58,796 bases of DNA from contig BFEA01000001.1 in NCBI GenBank assembly GCA_003427395.1, forward strand, positions 1,801,983 through 1,860,778. The letters are read 5' to 3'. Both the position numbers and the translations under genes were made by a program. Shown piece after piece: positions 20,863 through 31,087 of this stretch. The DNA comes from Chara braunii. Its lineage: Eukaryota > Streptophyta > Charophyceae > Charales > Characeae. Within the stretch, counting starts at the first letter, position 1, and each line of letters begins with the position of its first letter. Below the pieces are notes generated by a model. That model was not told where the DNA came from. It worked only from the letters and a program-made list of their open reading frames with translations, and did no database searches.

Positions 20863-22450
20863 TTATTCTAGGGGTTTACAATAGATGGTGATATGACCTC
20901 CTTCACCACAGTAGTAGCAGACAAAACTCTTCCTAGGGCGATCATCATACTTTCTCCTCTCTGTGTTTCCTTTTCCACCACTCACTCTATTATTTCTAGG
21001 CCTGAAAGAGTCTCCTCTTCTTCCATAGCCATCATCATCATCATCATCATCACTTTCAACCTTCTTCTTCCCTTTCTTATCTGCAATATGATTATCTAAT
21101 ATATAATTGGTCATAACTTGCTCGGATTGTTCTCTTTATTCAAGCCATTTCCCCTCTTCTAGTCTTTAGCCAGACTACTGATTTGATTCAGTAACCATTT
21201 TTTGTGTGAAACTGTAGCTAGACTTCTGACTAGTGCAACAATTTCATCCCATATGAGAGAATAATGTTGAGCCTGATTCAGAACTTTCTGCCTCTCATTA
21301 TCGGTGAGGTTAGTCAGTAAAATATAACATCTCTGGACCTCGTTCGAATATAAGATTTTTCACTATCTGTATGAATGTCCGAAGAAAAACATAAAATTAT
21401 CATACTTAGCTCTTTTGATATTGAGGAGATCCTTGGTGGTAGTTGGGACAAAGTCTTTCTCAAATTCTTTTCTCATTCTTTCCTTTACTTTTTCCCATGT
21501 CGTGACCCCTTCCATTGGTTCTTGGATTGTCAACCTCGAGTCAGAGTCACACTATGATAGAAGGTGTTTAAGTCGCTATTTGTCAGTCCAACCATAAATG
21601 AGTCCAAATAATTCATATTCATCCAAAATATTATTTACATGAAGTCTTCTAAAACATAAATTTTTTTCCTTTGTTTTTTTTTGTCTTACAATATCCGACC
21701 CTTATTTTATAGTGTCAACTCTCTCAACCAATTTTTGTATAGCACTCATGAGGGTCTCTCCACGAGTCTTTGCAGAGGAACTGAGCCTGAATTAGGCCTC
21801 CCTCATCCCGACATCTTGACCATCAACTTTCTTGATACACCCTCTTTCTCTTTATTCGTCATTTTTGACGTCTTCTTTCCTACAATCAATTTTTTACTTT
21901 CCTCGCAATTAATAGAGGTTCGTCTCTCTCTTCTCTTGTCTATTACACCCGTTGCGAATTCCGTATAAAGAGAGTATAAGCAATAATGGTATGAGTAGAG
22001 ATCAAGAGCAAGGTGATTCTTCTTAATCTCCCATAATAATCTTCAATTAGTTTCCTCTCCTCGTCCTTACTCAATCTTCTGTTATACCCTCTCACAGTTC
22101 TCTGGATCATAAAGTATTTTATCAAATTTATAATATCAGACCCAAATTGTATTGTTTATGGACCATTGTTGATTCTTCTGGCAAGAGAGACTCGTTCACT
22201 GTAGGAGTGATATGATACTCCATCAACGATCCTCACTCTCACTATTTTCAACAGGTATCTGATCTCGGTCTGATCAGTAACGACCCTTAAAGCAGAGTCT
22301 CTCATCCGATCAAGAATGGGTTGCAAGAACTCGAGCTCATCCAAAGTGGAGAGATTTTTGTTTAAGATCCAGAGAGTACCTTCTATTTTGACCACCCTTC
22401 CTTCCAATACAACCCCAAACGTTAGTTGTTCAACCGAACCAAACATTATT
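20863..22450 (-). pseudogene. Gag-like region with CCHC knuckle, minus strand
   Basis: An 83-codon frame (20863-21114) has a run of seven Asp, an Arg/Gly-rich linker and a zinc knuckle CYYCGEGGHITIYC with exact C-X2-C-X4-H-X4-C spacing. Upstream on the same strand, broken frames at 21943-22125 and 22156-22446 read charged, capsid-like protein (for example LLKIVRVRIVDGV). Frameshifts separate them. I read this as a decayed retroelement gag whose leader and LTR lie at higher coordinates (23294-23850). Confidence 0.65.
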
Positions 22451-23293
22451 AATCATTAAGGACAACGTCAAGAGCGATAGATCTCGGGTTCGGTCTAAGC
22501 AGGGATCTCAAACGTATGCTCGAAGGTATTCATAAGCAATGACTTTATCATCACAATACAATCACTCTCTCTTGCTTTACCCGCAATGGCAATGACTTCC
22601 AAGTCCAGTCTCTCCTGTCATCAAAGTCATCACTAGTTGAGAAGCTAGGGAGTCTTTCAAACTGCCTCTCTCCTTTTCCCCAAGTTACCTTTCGTTGTAG
22701 TTTCTCAAGTTACTCCTTTGTTTTTATAAGACTAATGTAAGCCTTGTCCGATAGTTCAGTTAGTATGTCTCCTTCGTTAGACAAACCGGGGTGTAGATTC
22801 TCACGTCCAAGTTACCAGTATTCAGGAACTTGACCATTGGTGGTCTCTTCCACAAATCTTATATCTGATAATTATAAAGGGATTATCATACATAGTCATT
22901 TATATAATCTTCCTTTCGCGACTGAAATTCTTGTCACTTACAACGTTCTTCTTAAGACTTTTACGCCTTCCATACAAATTTCATCATATCTACCCAACTG
23001 TCGGTTTCCTTTCCTGAAAGCCTTCTTGTTCTCATGGCAGTCCCTTCATTTCTCTTTTCTCAGTATCATGTTGATAATTGGCAGCCAATTACTTCCATCA
23101 CAATAGTTGTTAGGAATAAGAGGAATACGAATCGTCTCATAGGTTACTGGCATTAAACCCCATTCCACTTTCTTCCTTGGCTTGGTTAGTTCTGCCTTTT
23201 CGTCATATATGAACTGAGTAACAATTTCTTATAAGCATTTAAAGTTATCACCATCATTGTTGCGTCCTTCCTTGACGTAAGGTCGGATACCGT
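22450..23293 (-). other. AT-rich leader-like region of the minus-strand element
   Basis: AT-rich, no domain recognised. It lies between gag-like sequence and the LTR, so it may be the untranslated leader. Confidence 0.35.
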
Positions 23294-23850
23294 TGTCGAG
23301 CGCATCGGCCCTCACGCGAATGTGGACCCTCCCGGTGTCGAGCGCATCGGTCCGGGACCAGGTACCGAGGGACCCTCCCGACCGCATCACGCAGGAGTTG
23401 GGATTAATCCTCGTCGCGAATACATACATGGAGCTTCCGCAAGCCGCTCCGGCCGAGTGCGCCAGCCATACCTCTTGCGAGCCCCTACGACATGATAGGG
23501 CCTACGTGAGGCACGACTTACCTCCACCTTACGAGAGTTGTCACCTCCCTTTGGTGGGCGTATCCACGCCGAGCTACCAGTCTGCAATACGAAAGTTGAT
23601 CAGTTGCAATCGCAGAGGTGGACCAGCCGAGGGCGTTTCTCATTCGCTGTAGCATAGGGGGTACGCGCGGTAGTACGCCTCTATCGGACCCGCACGGGAA
23701 CTGACACCTTGGGGGGCAGAAGTCCCAAGCGCGACTCGTTGTCGGTCGACCAAGACGTATCCCACACGCCATGTGCACACCACTATAAGGAACATAAAAA
23801 TAACACACCCACACAACATACACACGAAACGACACAACATAACCAACGCG
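23294..23850 (-). repeat. LTR of the tRNA-Asp-primed family (copy at 23.3 kb)
   Basis: The plus strand begins TGTCGAGCGCATCGG, repeats that 15-mer 42 bases later, and then follows the family blocks (GAGTGCGCCAGCC, CCCCTACGACA, GGCGTATCC, GCAATCGCAGAGGTG, GGGGGTACGCGCGGT). It ends in an A/C-rich tail. In this orientation it would be the 5' LTR of the minus-strand gag-protease remnant. The expected tRNA-Asp primer site is not intact beside it. Confidence 0.7.
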
Positions 23851-23859
23851 ACAACGCTC

Positions 23860-24909
23860 CTAGTCCCTTAGTAGCCTTCCTATAATTTTCCAATGCGGAA
23901 TTGGAAAAGCGTCGCGCGTGAGACTCAGTATAAAACCGCGCGAACGCAGGGCTTTTTCATATCGACTCGCAATGCAAGCATACACAAGCGGTTGCAGTGA
24001 TGGCGTACTATGCAGTACCCATACTCATGCGGCCCTCGTTAATCTCGAGGGTCGTATTCGACACTCAAGTGTCGGCTAACACTCGCCTTGAGGGTTAATC
24101 TCTCGACGCTGGACAACCGCCAAGTGCGGTTGAAAACCACACCCTCTTCTGCACCATGCGGAGAGTGGGTGGTACACAGGTTCATGCATGTGGTGGCAGT
24201 CGTCTCTTATTGCCCTGGGGACCAGCTCCATCACCTAGGGCCTGGAAAGAAGTCCAGGGGTTTGACTTTGACGGCTGCCACGGATTACAACGTCCAACCA
24301 TAATAATTCTACAAAGCAAATATAGGCCGAAGGCCTCCCGGCCCCGAAATCACAAACTTGGGTACCCCCGTTTTTCTTTTGGATGGCACCACGGCCTACA
24401 CCGATGTTGAACGCTCATTCACATGTACGAGTCTCTTGATCTCATAACTTCAAATACTAGGACGGCGAAACGTCGCGCAGAAGATTTTGATATAAAGTTG
24501 CACGGCTGCAGGCCAGTCCTATACCAACCAGCGATGCTAGTCATACGCGGTAATCGGAGTCTCGGCCTCGCGATATTGAATGGCTGAAGAAATGTATCGT
24601 GAGGGGTTGCCCTTCACGATATTGAACGGCTGAAGGACATGTCGTTCGGCCCTCACGACATTTTTGCCCTCAGGGTAGGGTGTCTCGGTGGGCAAAGCAG
24701 ATAGGCTCTGCGCGAGGGAAGGCTCCTCTTTTGCAGAGCCTAGGGCTTGGGATGTCCCGGACAAGGACCTTGAATCCCGGCCCAGGACCAACGTCCGACT
24801 AAGAAATCAGAAAAAGTATACAATTAAGAGGAAAGGGTTTTCTGTCTACCTCACCCCTATTTAACCCTTAATACGCTGGCCCCTTGGGCCATGCGAACTT
24901 CCAACATAG

Positions 24910-24910
<1 letters not shown>
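23860..24910. other. Unassigned sequence with small hairpins and a short duplication
   Basis: CGACACTCAAGTGTCG at about 24058 is a perfect hairpin. A 50 bp unit around GATATTGAA-GGCTGAAG is repeated at 24570-24660. No gene was recognised. Confidence 0.4.

Positions 24911-24913
<3 letters not shown>

Positions 24914-25000
<87 letters not shown>
24914..25000. repeat. (TA)n microsatellite
   Basis: About 43 perfect TA units. Confidence 0.98.
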
Positions 25001-25002
<2 letters not shown>

Positions 25003-25685
25003 TACAAGGGGATAAGTATGTGACGATCACTTCTCACAATCACAGTGGGGCCCCTCACAACCATAGGTATATGTGTGATTGCAGACAGTCAAATCTTAAA
25101 TCCGAACCACAAAACATACCTGCAATCACATCAAAAAATCAAACAAGGTCCACACACTACATGGAGTCAACCCCAACCACTCTCCATACTCGTACGCCTC
25201 GTTTTAGTCATGCAAGCCCCAGCCTCCTGTCCAACCAACCATAATTAAGTACTCAGTACCTTTGTTAAATGGCCATTCAAGAAAAGTCCGAGTGAAACCT
25301 TAACAAAATAATAAAATCACAAGGGCTAAAGCCTTTTTAGGTTAAGTATTGAGGATAAGCTGGAATTGAATCGTAAACCGATGAATCGGCAACCGACCTG
25401 TTATCAGTGATAACAGAATGTGGTCCTCGTGGGATGAAAAATTGAATTTAGTCCAGAATCCTGAATTGACTCGTTTAAGAAGACCTGTAACACAAGACAG
25501 GCCAATCCCCAAGCTAAGTCTATAAGTTCATGGAGAATAATCTCCATATCACGACCTCACCCCAATCATCATAATTAACTGGGCTTAAACCTACCTCTGA
25601 GCAGGTGCCAAAGCAACGGTAGACCTTAGCATAATCTCCCCTACACGGAGTGGATCTCCCAGAATTACCACCTGTCAACTATAAT
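25001..25685. other. AT-rich unassigned sequence
   Basis: No coding or RNA feature was recognised. It leads into the subrepeat array. Confidence 0.4.
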
Positions 25686-26230
25686 CTAACTCCTCTAAAC
25701 TTTGAGAATTTCGGCAGCGCTTCCCGTAGGAAAAGTGTCATCGCAGAATTTATACTAGTAAAAAAATCAGACTTTTGAATTTTAGAAAGTCAAAATTCGT
25801 CTAACTCCCTGATTTAGTAACAATTTGGGCAGCACTTCCTCTGGAAGGGAAGACTGTCTACATTTATGCAAAGTCAGATATGAACTCAAACATAAAGTAA
25901 GAGCTCTGTTAAAACAGAATTCTAACCAACTCCTTAGATTTGTAGAAATTTCGGCAGCGCTTCTCATAGAGAAAGTGTTATTCCAAGTTTAGAATATGAA
26001 ATGATTTTGACCCTTCAATGCCCAATTTTGTCTAACTCCCTGAATTAATAAAAATTTTGGCAGCACTTCCTTTAGAAAGGGAGGCTTCCCAAATTCTTAC
26101 GAAGTCAAAAAGCCGACAAGACTGGATCCTGAAGAATACAAAGTTTTGACTAACTCCTTGGTTTTGTAGAAATTTCGGTAGCGCTTCCTGTAGAGAAAGT
26201 GGCTTGCCAAGATTTATACAAGACCAAAGT
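25686..26230. repeat. Array of ~115 bp subrepeats, alternating two types
   Basis: Five units start near 25686, 25799, 25921, 26031 and 26149. Each has CTAACTCC at the start and a TTTCGGCAGCGCTTCC-like core. Units 1, 3 and 5 carry CGGCAGCGCTTC (unit 5 CGGTAGCG) followed by a GAAAGTG; units 2 and 4 carry GGGCAGCACTTCCT or TGGCAGCACTTCCT followed by GGGA. The A-B-A-B-A order suggests a dimeric unit. Such arrays occur in untranslated parts of plant LTR retroelements (general knowledge). Confidence 0.8.
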
Positions 26231-26517
26231 ATAACAAAAAGTCTCAGAAAATGCAGAAATCGACCTCAGTAAAATAAACTTAGCTCAGAAAATGCAGAAG
26301 TTGAAACTAACTCCTATGGCTCTAGCACGTGGCGAACAACTAAAACAACTACCTATCAACTTGAAACTTAGATCAGATAGTCATCCCACTCAACCACATG
26401 CAAGCCAAACCATAAAGGTAAGTGCCCTCACCATCCCAAGTAAATTCTCATAAGATAGTTCATGAGTCTGTAGCTCATTCAACCCTTATACCCAACTTAC
26501 ATATGGCACTAATGTTG

Positions 26518-27126
26518 GACCATTCGGCTTGGAAACAATGTCCAGTGTGCCTTTAGGATATACACGAACAGGTTGCACTACTACTTTTCTATTCTTTGGA
26601 TATTTGGTTAAACCATTCGGCTTGGAAACAATGTCTAGCCACCCTGAACTGTTTGATATTCAAAGTTTTAGTAATTCCCTGACTTAGTTCTCAAAAGAAG
26701 GTGCAATATGGGCAGGGGACTGAACCATTCGGCTTGGAAAGAATGATCAGCTTGCCCAGTCTATTTTCAATTATAATTCGTGATTTCCCTTCTCTTCTTA
26801 GTGATATGGCTTAACGTTGGACCATTCGGCTTGGAAAAAATGCCCAACTGTCAGTTCACATGCAAATATATGTAAAATATTTCCTTTCATACTCAGGTTA
26901 TACTTGTGTGCGGGGTTTTCAGGCTAAGTCATTCAACTTAGAAACAATGCTCAACCTTAGACCAGGAATCCTCCCTCAGAACAAAACAAGAAAACCCCTT
27001 TACATCATGCAAACCCTAAGAAAAATAAACATGGCAACCAGGTCATTCAACTTAGAAACAATGTCTGACCCTTTAGAAAACAGTCAAATAAACACAGCCC
27101 TGAGCCATTCATCTTAGAAACAATGC
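26518..27126. repeat. Seven-unit array with CATTCGGCTTGGAAACAATG core
   Basis: Cores lie at about 26518, 26612, 26723, 26821, 26926, 27041 and 27104. The first four read CATTCGGCTTGGAAA-AATG; the last three read CATTCAACTTAGAAACAATG or close. Spacing is mostly 94-115 bp. The DNA between cores is much less conserved than the cores themselves. Confidence 0.85.
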
Positions 27127-27129
27127 TCA

Positions 27130-27790
27130 TTCCTTGGTTGACCCGGCCAAACGCATCCAGTCTGCCTTCCTCCCACCTTCCCTCAGTTTATCCCTTAGTC
27201 TGCTTTCAGTAAAAAATAAAGGGAAACTTAGGCTTCACTCTCATACATTCTTTCCATTCACTCTGATTATGTCCTGAATAGAAAGCAAGAATCATAGGGA
27301 CAGTCTCATGCATACGTCAGTCAGACTAATAAGGGATAGGCAAACATGGGTGGTATGGGGTTTTACAGATAGAGAGATGGTATACCTGATGGTTCCCTGC
27401 CTCCAGAACCTCGCCTAGGTTCCGGCAGAGCTCCCGCAATCGGTGGGTGGACTCCCTACGGGTTGCAATCCCGCCTGCCGCCTTCCTCTCGTAACCAACA
27501 GACTAGACTTAGAATGAGAAGGGCAGAAAAATAAAGTTTTGAGACTCTCAGATCCAAGGAGGGTGCACTTAGACTCGCCAGAGAGGGCCTCGTTCTCTTG
27601 ATTCTCATGAGGGCCCCGCAATGATGGCCAAGAACCGCAACAACTTGGTCAATCTCTGAAGTCAACTGTCAAAGTCACCCCCCCTGACGGCCTCTCTGAA
27701 GTCAACTGTCATAGTGCCAACCTCTCTTCACAGTCTGGCTACTCCTTTAAGTTTCGACACCACGCTTCACAGCCACCTGCGTCAGCCAGC
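27130..27790. other. Unassigned sequence
   Basis: Short frames only, no domain or RNA recognised. Confidence 0.35.
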
Positions 27791-28045
27791 GGCCTCCAAC
27801 AACATCCTGCAACAGTGTGCAACCGTGTGCAATAGTGTGCAGCAGTGTGCAACAGCGTGCAGCAGCAGTTTGGGCACAGTCACCAGCAGCGATTTATACC
27901 TCACTAACAGCAGTCTGCGGTAGTGCGCAGCAGCATGCAACAGCATACAGCGGTGGCCAGCAGCAAGGCCACAGTCAACAGTAGCATGTTTCCTTCAGCA
28001 GCAACAGTTTTCCACAACCTATAGTAGTCATTCATGCACTGCCGA
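27790..28045. repeat. CAG/CAACAGTGTGC-rich repeat
   Basis: Degenerate repeats of AGTGTGCAACAG and AGCAGCA. Similar sequence occurs at 35265-35540, so it flanks the LTR cluster on both outer sides. Confidence 0.65.
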
Positions 28046-28049
28046 CAGA

Positions 28050-28526
28050 CATCACTGCCGTTATCGAGCGCATTGGTCCCACATGGGGACCCTCCCGGCC
28101 GCGTCACGCTGGATTTTGGCAGGACTTGTCGCGGAGAGCGTTTGCCGCTCCGGCTGAGTGCGCCAGCCGTACCTCTCGCGAGCCCCTACGACAGGACAGG
28201 GTCACGCGAGGCACCGCTTACCTCCACCTGCGGGAGCTATCACCATCCCTTAGGTGGGCGTATCCCCGTTGAGCTACTGAACCACATGCGAAGGTTTTTC
28301 ATATGCAATTGCAGGTGGCCCAGCCAAGGGCGTTTCTCGTTCGTTATAGCATAGGGGGTACGCGCGGTCGAACGCCCAAAAATCGAACCCGCACGCGAAT
28401 CGACGCACTAGGGGGCTGAGGTCCCAAACGCAACTCGGCGCCGGTCGACTAGGACGCATCCTACATACCACGCATTACACCACAACACTCACACACAAAA
28501 CAAATAACATAACACCACAACAAACC
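28050..28526 (-). repeat. LTR of the tRNA-Asp-primed family
   Basis: A nearly full-length copy (about 475 bp) of the LTR seen complete at 34359-34825. It starts with a damaged TATCGAGCGCATTGG and ends ...CACAACAAAC. Confidence 0.8.
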
Positions 28527-28528
28527 TG

Positions 28529-28650
28529 TCGAGCGCATCGGTCCCGCACGGGGACCCTCCGACCGCGTCACGCAGGATTTTGGCAGGACTTGTCGCGGAG
28601 AGCGTTTGCCGCTCCGGCCGAGTGCGCCAGCCAACCTCCCGTTTGCTCCA
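28529..28650 (-). repeat. Truncated LTR of the same family
   Basis: TGTCGAGCGCATCGGTCCCG through GAGTGCGCCAGCC, placed two bases after the preceding LTR and then cut off. Confidence 0.8.
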
Positions 28651-28911
28651 TGCTCCTAGCGTCGACGACCAGTGACCCAACATCTCCGCTCGCAGATAGG
28701 GCGAGCAAAAAGAAAGAAAAATAATTTAATATGAAAAAAAAACAAAATGAAATGAACCTTCTACTAAAAACGATCAAATACATCTACCACTCGAACCTCT
28801 CCAACCAGTGCAGTCCATAGTCTATCAGACCAAACACTGAACTCTTATCTTCCCAATTTAACACCTCCACTCAATCTGCCAGCCATAAAAATGTTGAAAT
28901 ATCATTTTCCC

Positions 28912-29295
28912 TCACCCGATTCCAACAAGAATCGAGTGAAATCTCGGTTCTCTTCTTTCCTCGTCTCCTCTCCCTCCATATCCCACGCACTAACTTTCTC
29001 TACTAACTCCTGTCTTACTAATCTTCTTCTACTTCCGACTACGGAATCGGGGTCGCAAGGGCCATAAACCTCCGATTCGAGGCCCTCCCTCGCCCGTTTT
29101 CATCAAGAAACGGGCGAGATCCACAATCCTCATCTCTACTCCTCCTTCTTCATCGCCATGTTCGCGCGGCCCGTTTTCTTTCTAACTTCTCTCCCACTAA
29201 CTTTTTACTCAACCTAAGGTCATATTCGAGTTCGCCCTACTCAAAACCCCCAAGCAGGTTCCTTCCTCGACCGATTTCATTAAGAAACGGGCGGA
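28912..29295 (+). repeat. Three covarying hairpins, locus 1
   Basis: Hairpins at 28912-28938, 29089-29117 and 29267-29295. Stems are TCAC-CGATTC/GAATCG-GTGA, CTCGCCCGTTT/AAACGGGCGAG (perfect 11 bp) and CCG-TTTC/GAAA-CGG. Loops resemble CAACAA, TCATCAAG and ATTA. Stem bases differ between units yet still pair. Confidence 0.75.
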
Positions 29296-29419
29296 TTCTT
29301 CCATCTCCTCTCTGCCATCTCCCTTCCCCCTCGTCGCACATGCATCTGGCGCATGTTCGCGCCTAGATTCGGTGTTTTTCTCTGCTGCCTTTGCTGCCCC
29401 GACTCTCTGCCTCCTCTTA

Positions 29420-29566
29420 CTACTAACGCAGCCTCCTTCTCGTTGTCTTCTCTTCCTACTAACGCAGCCCCCCTTCTCACTGCCTTCTCTTCCTACTAAC
29501 GCAGCCCCCCTTCTCGCTGCCTTCTCTTCCTACTAACGCAGCCCCCCTTCTCGCTGCCTTCTCTTC
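29420..29566. repeat. 37 bp tandem repeat, four copies
   Basis: The unit begins CTACTAACGCAGCCCCCCTT and continues CTCGCTGCCTTCTCTTC. The first copy is slightly diverged and the last three are nearly identical. Confidence 0.95.
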
Positions 29567-30007
29567 CGCTGCGCTGCCCTGCTGTACAGTCTCCTAGCGC
29601 ACCGGCCTGTCCCTGCCTCGCCTCTGCACAGCGCTGCCCGGTCCGATCGACCACTCGTTACCTAGAGACGTGCCATTTGTCTCTCCCTCCGCCATGGCTG
29701 ATTCTCTCCATAGTTGCGCCCTTCTTTGTGTTGCATGCACCCGGCACATTCCCCCGTCCAGGTTTATTCCTTTGTTTCTCATCACCTTGTCGGGCTCGTC
29801 CCCTGCTCCTCTACCCGATAACACTTAGCACAACACCTTGTCCTGACGGCCCCTGCGCACTCTCTCAATCCTACAATGTCTCCCCTTCCTTCTGCTCGTC
29901 GCTCTATCCGCCCCTGCCTAGTGCTGCCTGTTTCGGCTCAGTCCATAACTCCCATCACCCCGTCAGTCTCTGCGCCGCTACCTTATAGTTGGCCAGACGG
30001 TCGAGCA

Positions 30008-30095
30008 CCTCCGTCTGGTCCAAACTTGGGTCTGTACTTCAGCAGTTCATGGGTGTACCCACTGAGCTAGGCTCCCGACCCGTCCCAAGATCGGT
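30008..30095 (-). ncRNA. tRNA-derived SINE head (minus strand)
   Basis: The minus strand reads AGCCTAGCTCAGTGGGTACA, a consensus A box, then 30 nt later ACCCAAGTTTGGACC at the B-box position. A closely similar unit lies at 49284-49352 with a better B box. I interpret both as heads of one tRNA-derived SINE family, not functional tRNA genes. Confidence 0.55.
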
Positions 30096-30103
30096 ACCAG
30101 GCA

Positions 30104-30141
<38 letters not shown>

Positions 30142-30178
30142 AAAAAAAAAAAAAAAAAAAACTTTGAAAAAAAAAAAA
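30104..30178. repeat. A-rich tract
   Basis: About 75 bases almost entirely A. It lies between the hairpin/C-rich part and the Pol III-like unit of copy 3. The matching tract in copy 4 is at 37717-37746. Confidence 0.95.
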
Positions 30179-30263
30179 TCTAGGAAAACGACTGAGGGGG
30201 AGGAGGACCATTGGCACTTGGTCCTCGGTACTGCCTATCGGGCCCACTGTCCGACTCCCAAAC

Positions 30264-30415
30264 AAAAACTAAGGGGGATAGTCCTGCGGGACCCTCAACC
30301 CCTTAGTTTCCTCCATAAGACGCTCCTTTGATCCTTTGCTGCCGGCCGCTGGCCTTGATCCCCAAATCTCTGTAGTGTCAGTCCAACGTGATAACCTATA
30401 GGGCTAAGCCCAAGC
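30264..30415 (-). ncRNA. Pol III-like unit with terminal hairpin (copy 3)
   Basis: The minus strand has A-box-like TTAGCCCTATAGGTTA and B-box-like GGGGATCAAGGCC, then CTAAGGGG...CCCCCTTAG enclosing GTCC-CGCA-GGAC, followed directly by TTTTT. This is the layout of a terminated Pol III transcript of about 150 nt. The same unit is at 37833-37983. It could equally be a SINE fossil. Confidence 0.5.
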
Positions 30416-31052
30416 CTGGAGGCAGATGGCCCGGACTTTATAAAGACGTCCGGTGCCGAGTTATAATTGTCGAACTGCGCCACAGGCTGAGCTTTGGCAC
30501 ACTGTCCCGTACTAACGCTCGTAGGCACGGACCCCTGCTGCATGAGGGCCTAATTCTTGCTGCCGCTGAGCCCGTGACACAACCGCGTCGTTACTCCAAA
30601 CTCCAGCCTTCTTACTAGGTTACCTCTCCGAGGGATCGCACTTCTAGCACATGGCGTTGGTGAAACCCCGATTTCTAAAGTGCCGCCCACGACTTCCACC
30701 GTCGATCAATATCATGGTTGGTACACCCAACACTTTACACTTTACCGGTCCTAGTGTAGTAGCACGCAAGTCAATCGAAAAAAAACTTAAGCTTAGATCA
30801 TCAGTACCTGGCCTCGGATGTGAACGCGTACTGCGTGCGCTATTGTAGTCCCCCTCACGGTCCTCTCCCAATGTTAACCAAAAATTTTGCCGGCGGAAAC
30901 GCCGATTCTATAGTATCAAAATAAAAATCATCACGCGCGCCTCAATCTGCGCGCTCACATACTCTTTACTTCCAGTCCACCAAAGACAACCGCGACTTCG
31001 CATGGTATACTCAACTTTTGAACAACTTACTTTCTGTCACTTGCGAAAACCA

Positions 31053-31087
31053 GGGCGGATACCCTTGTAAGGGTATTCGCGCCGATA
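31053..31087 (+). repeat. Terminal covarying hairpin, copy 3
   Basis: GGGCGGATACCC, loop TTGTAA, then GGGTATTCGCGCC, then GATA. Confidence 0.75.

Larger units (their letters stand above)
28860..31087 (+). repeat. Structured LTR-like repeat, copy 3
   Basis: It has the same module order as 36800-38441: three hairpins 177-178 bp apart, C-rich sequence, an A-rich tract, the block ACAAAAACTAAGGGGGATAG, an antisense tRNA-like unit, a TTTATAAA element, a GCGCGC-flanked segment, and the GGGCGGATACCC hairpin ending CCGATA. No reading frame with a known domain is present. The left boundary is approximate. Confidence 0.6.
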
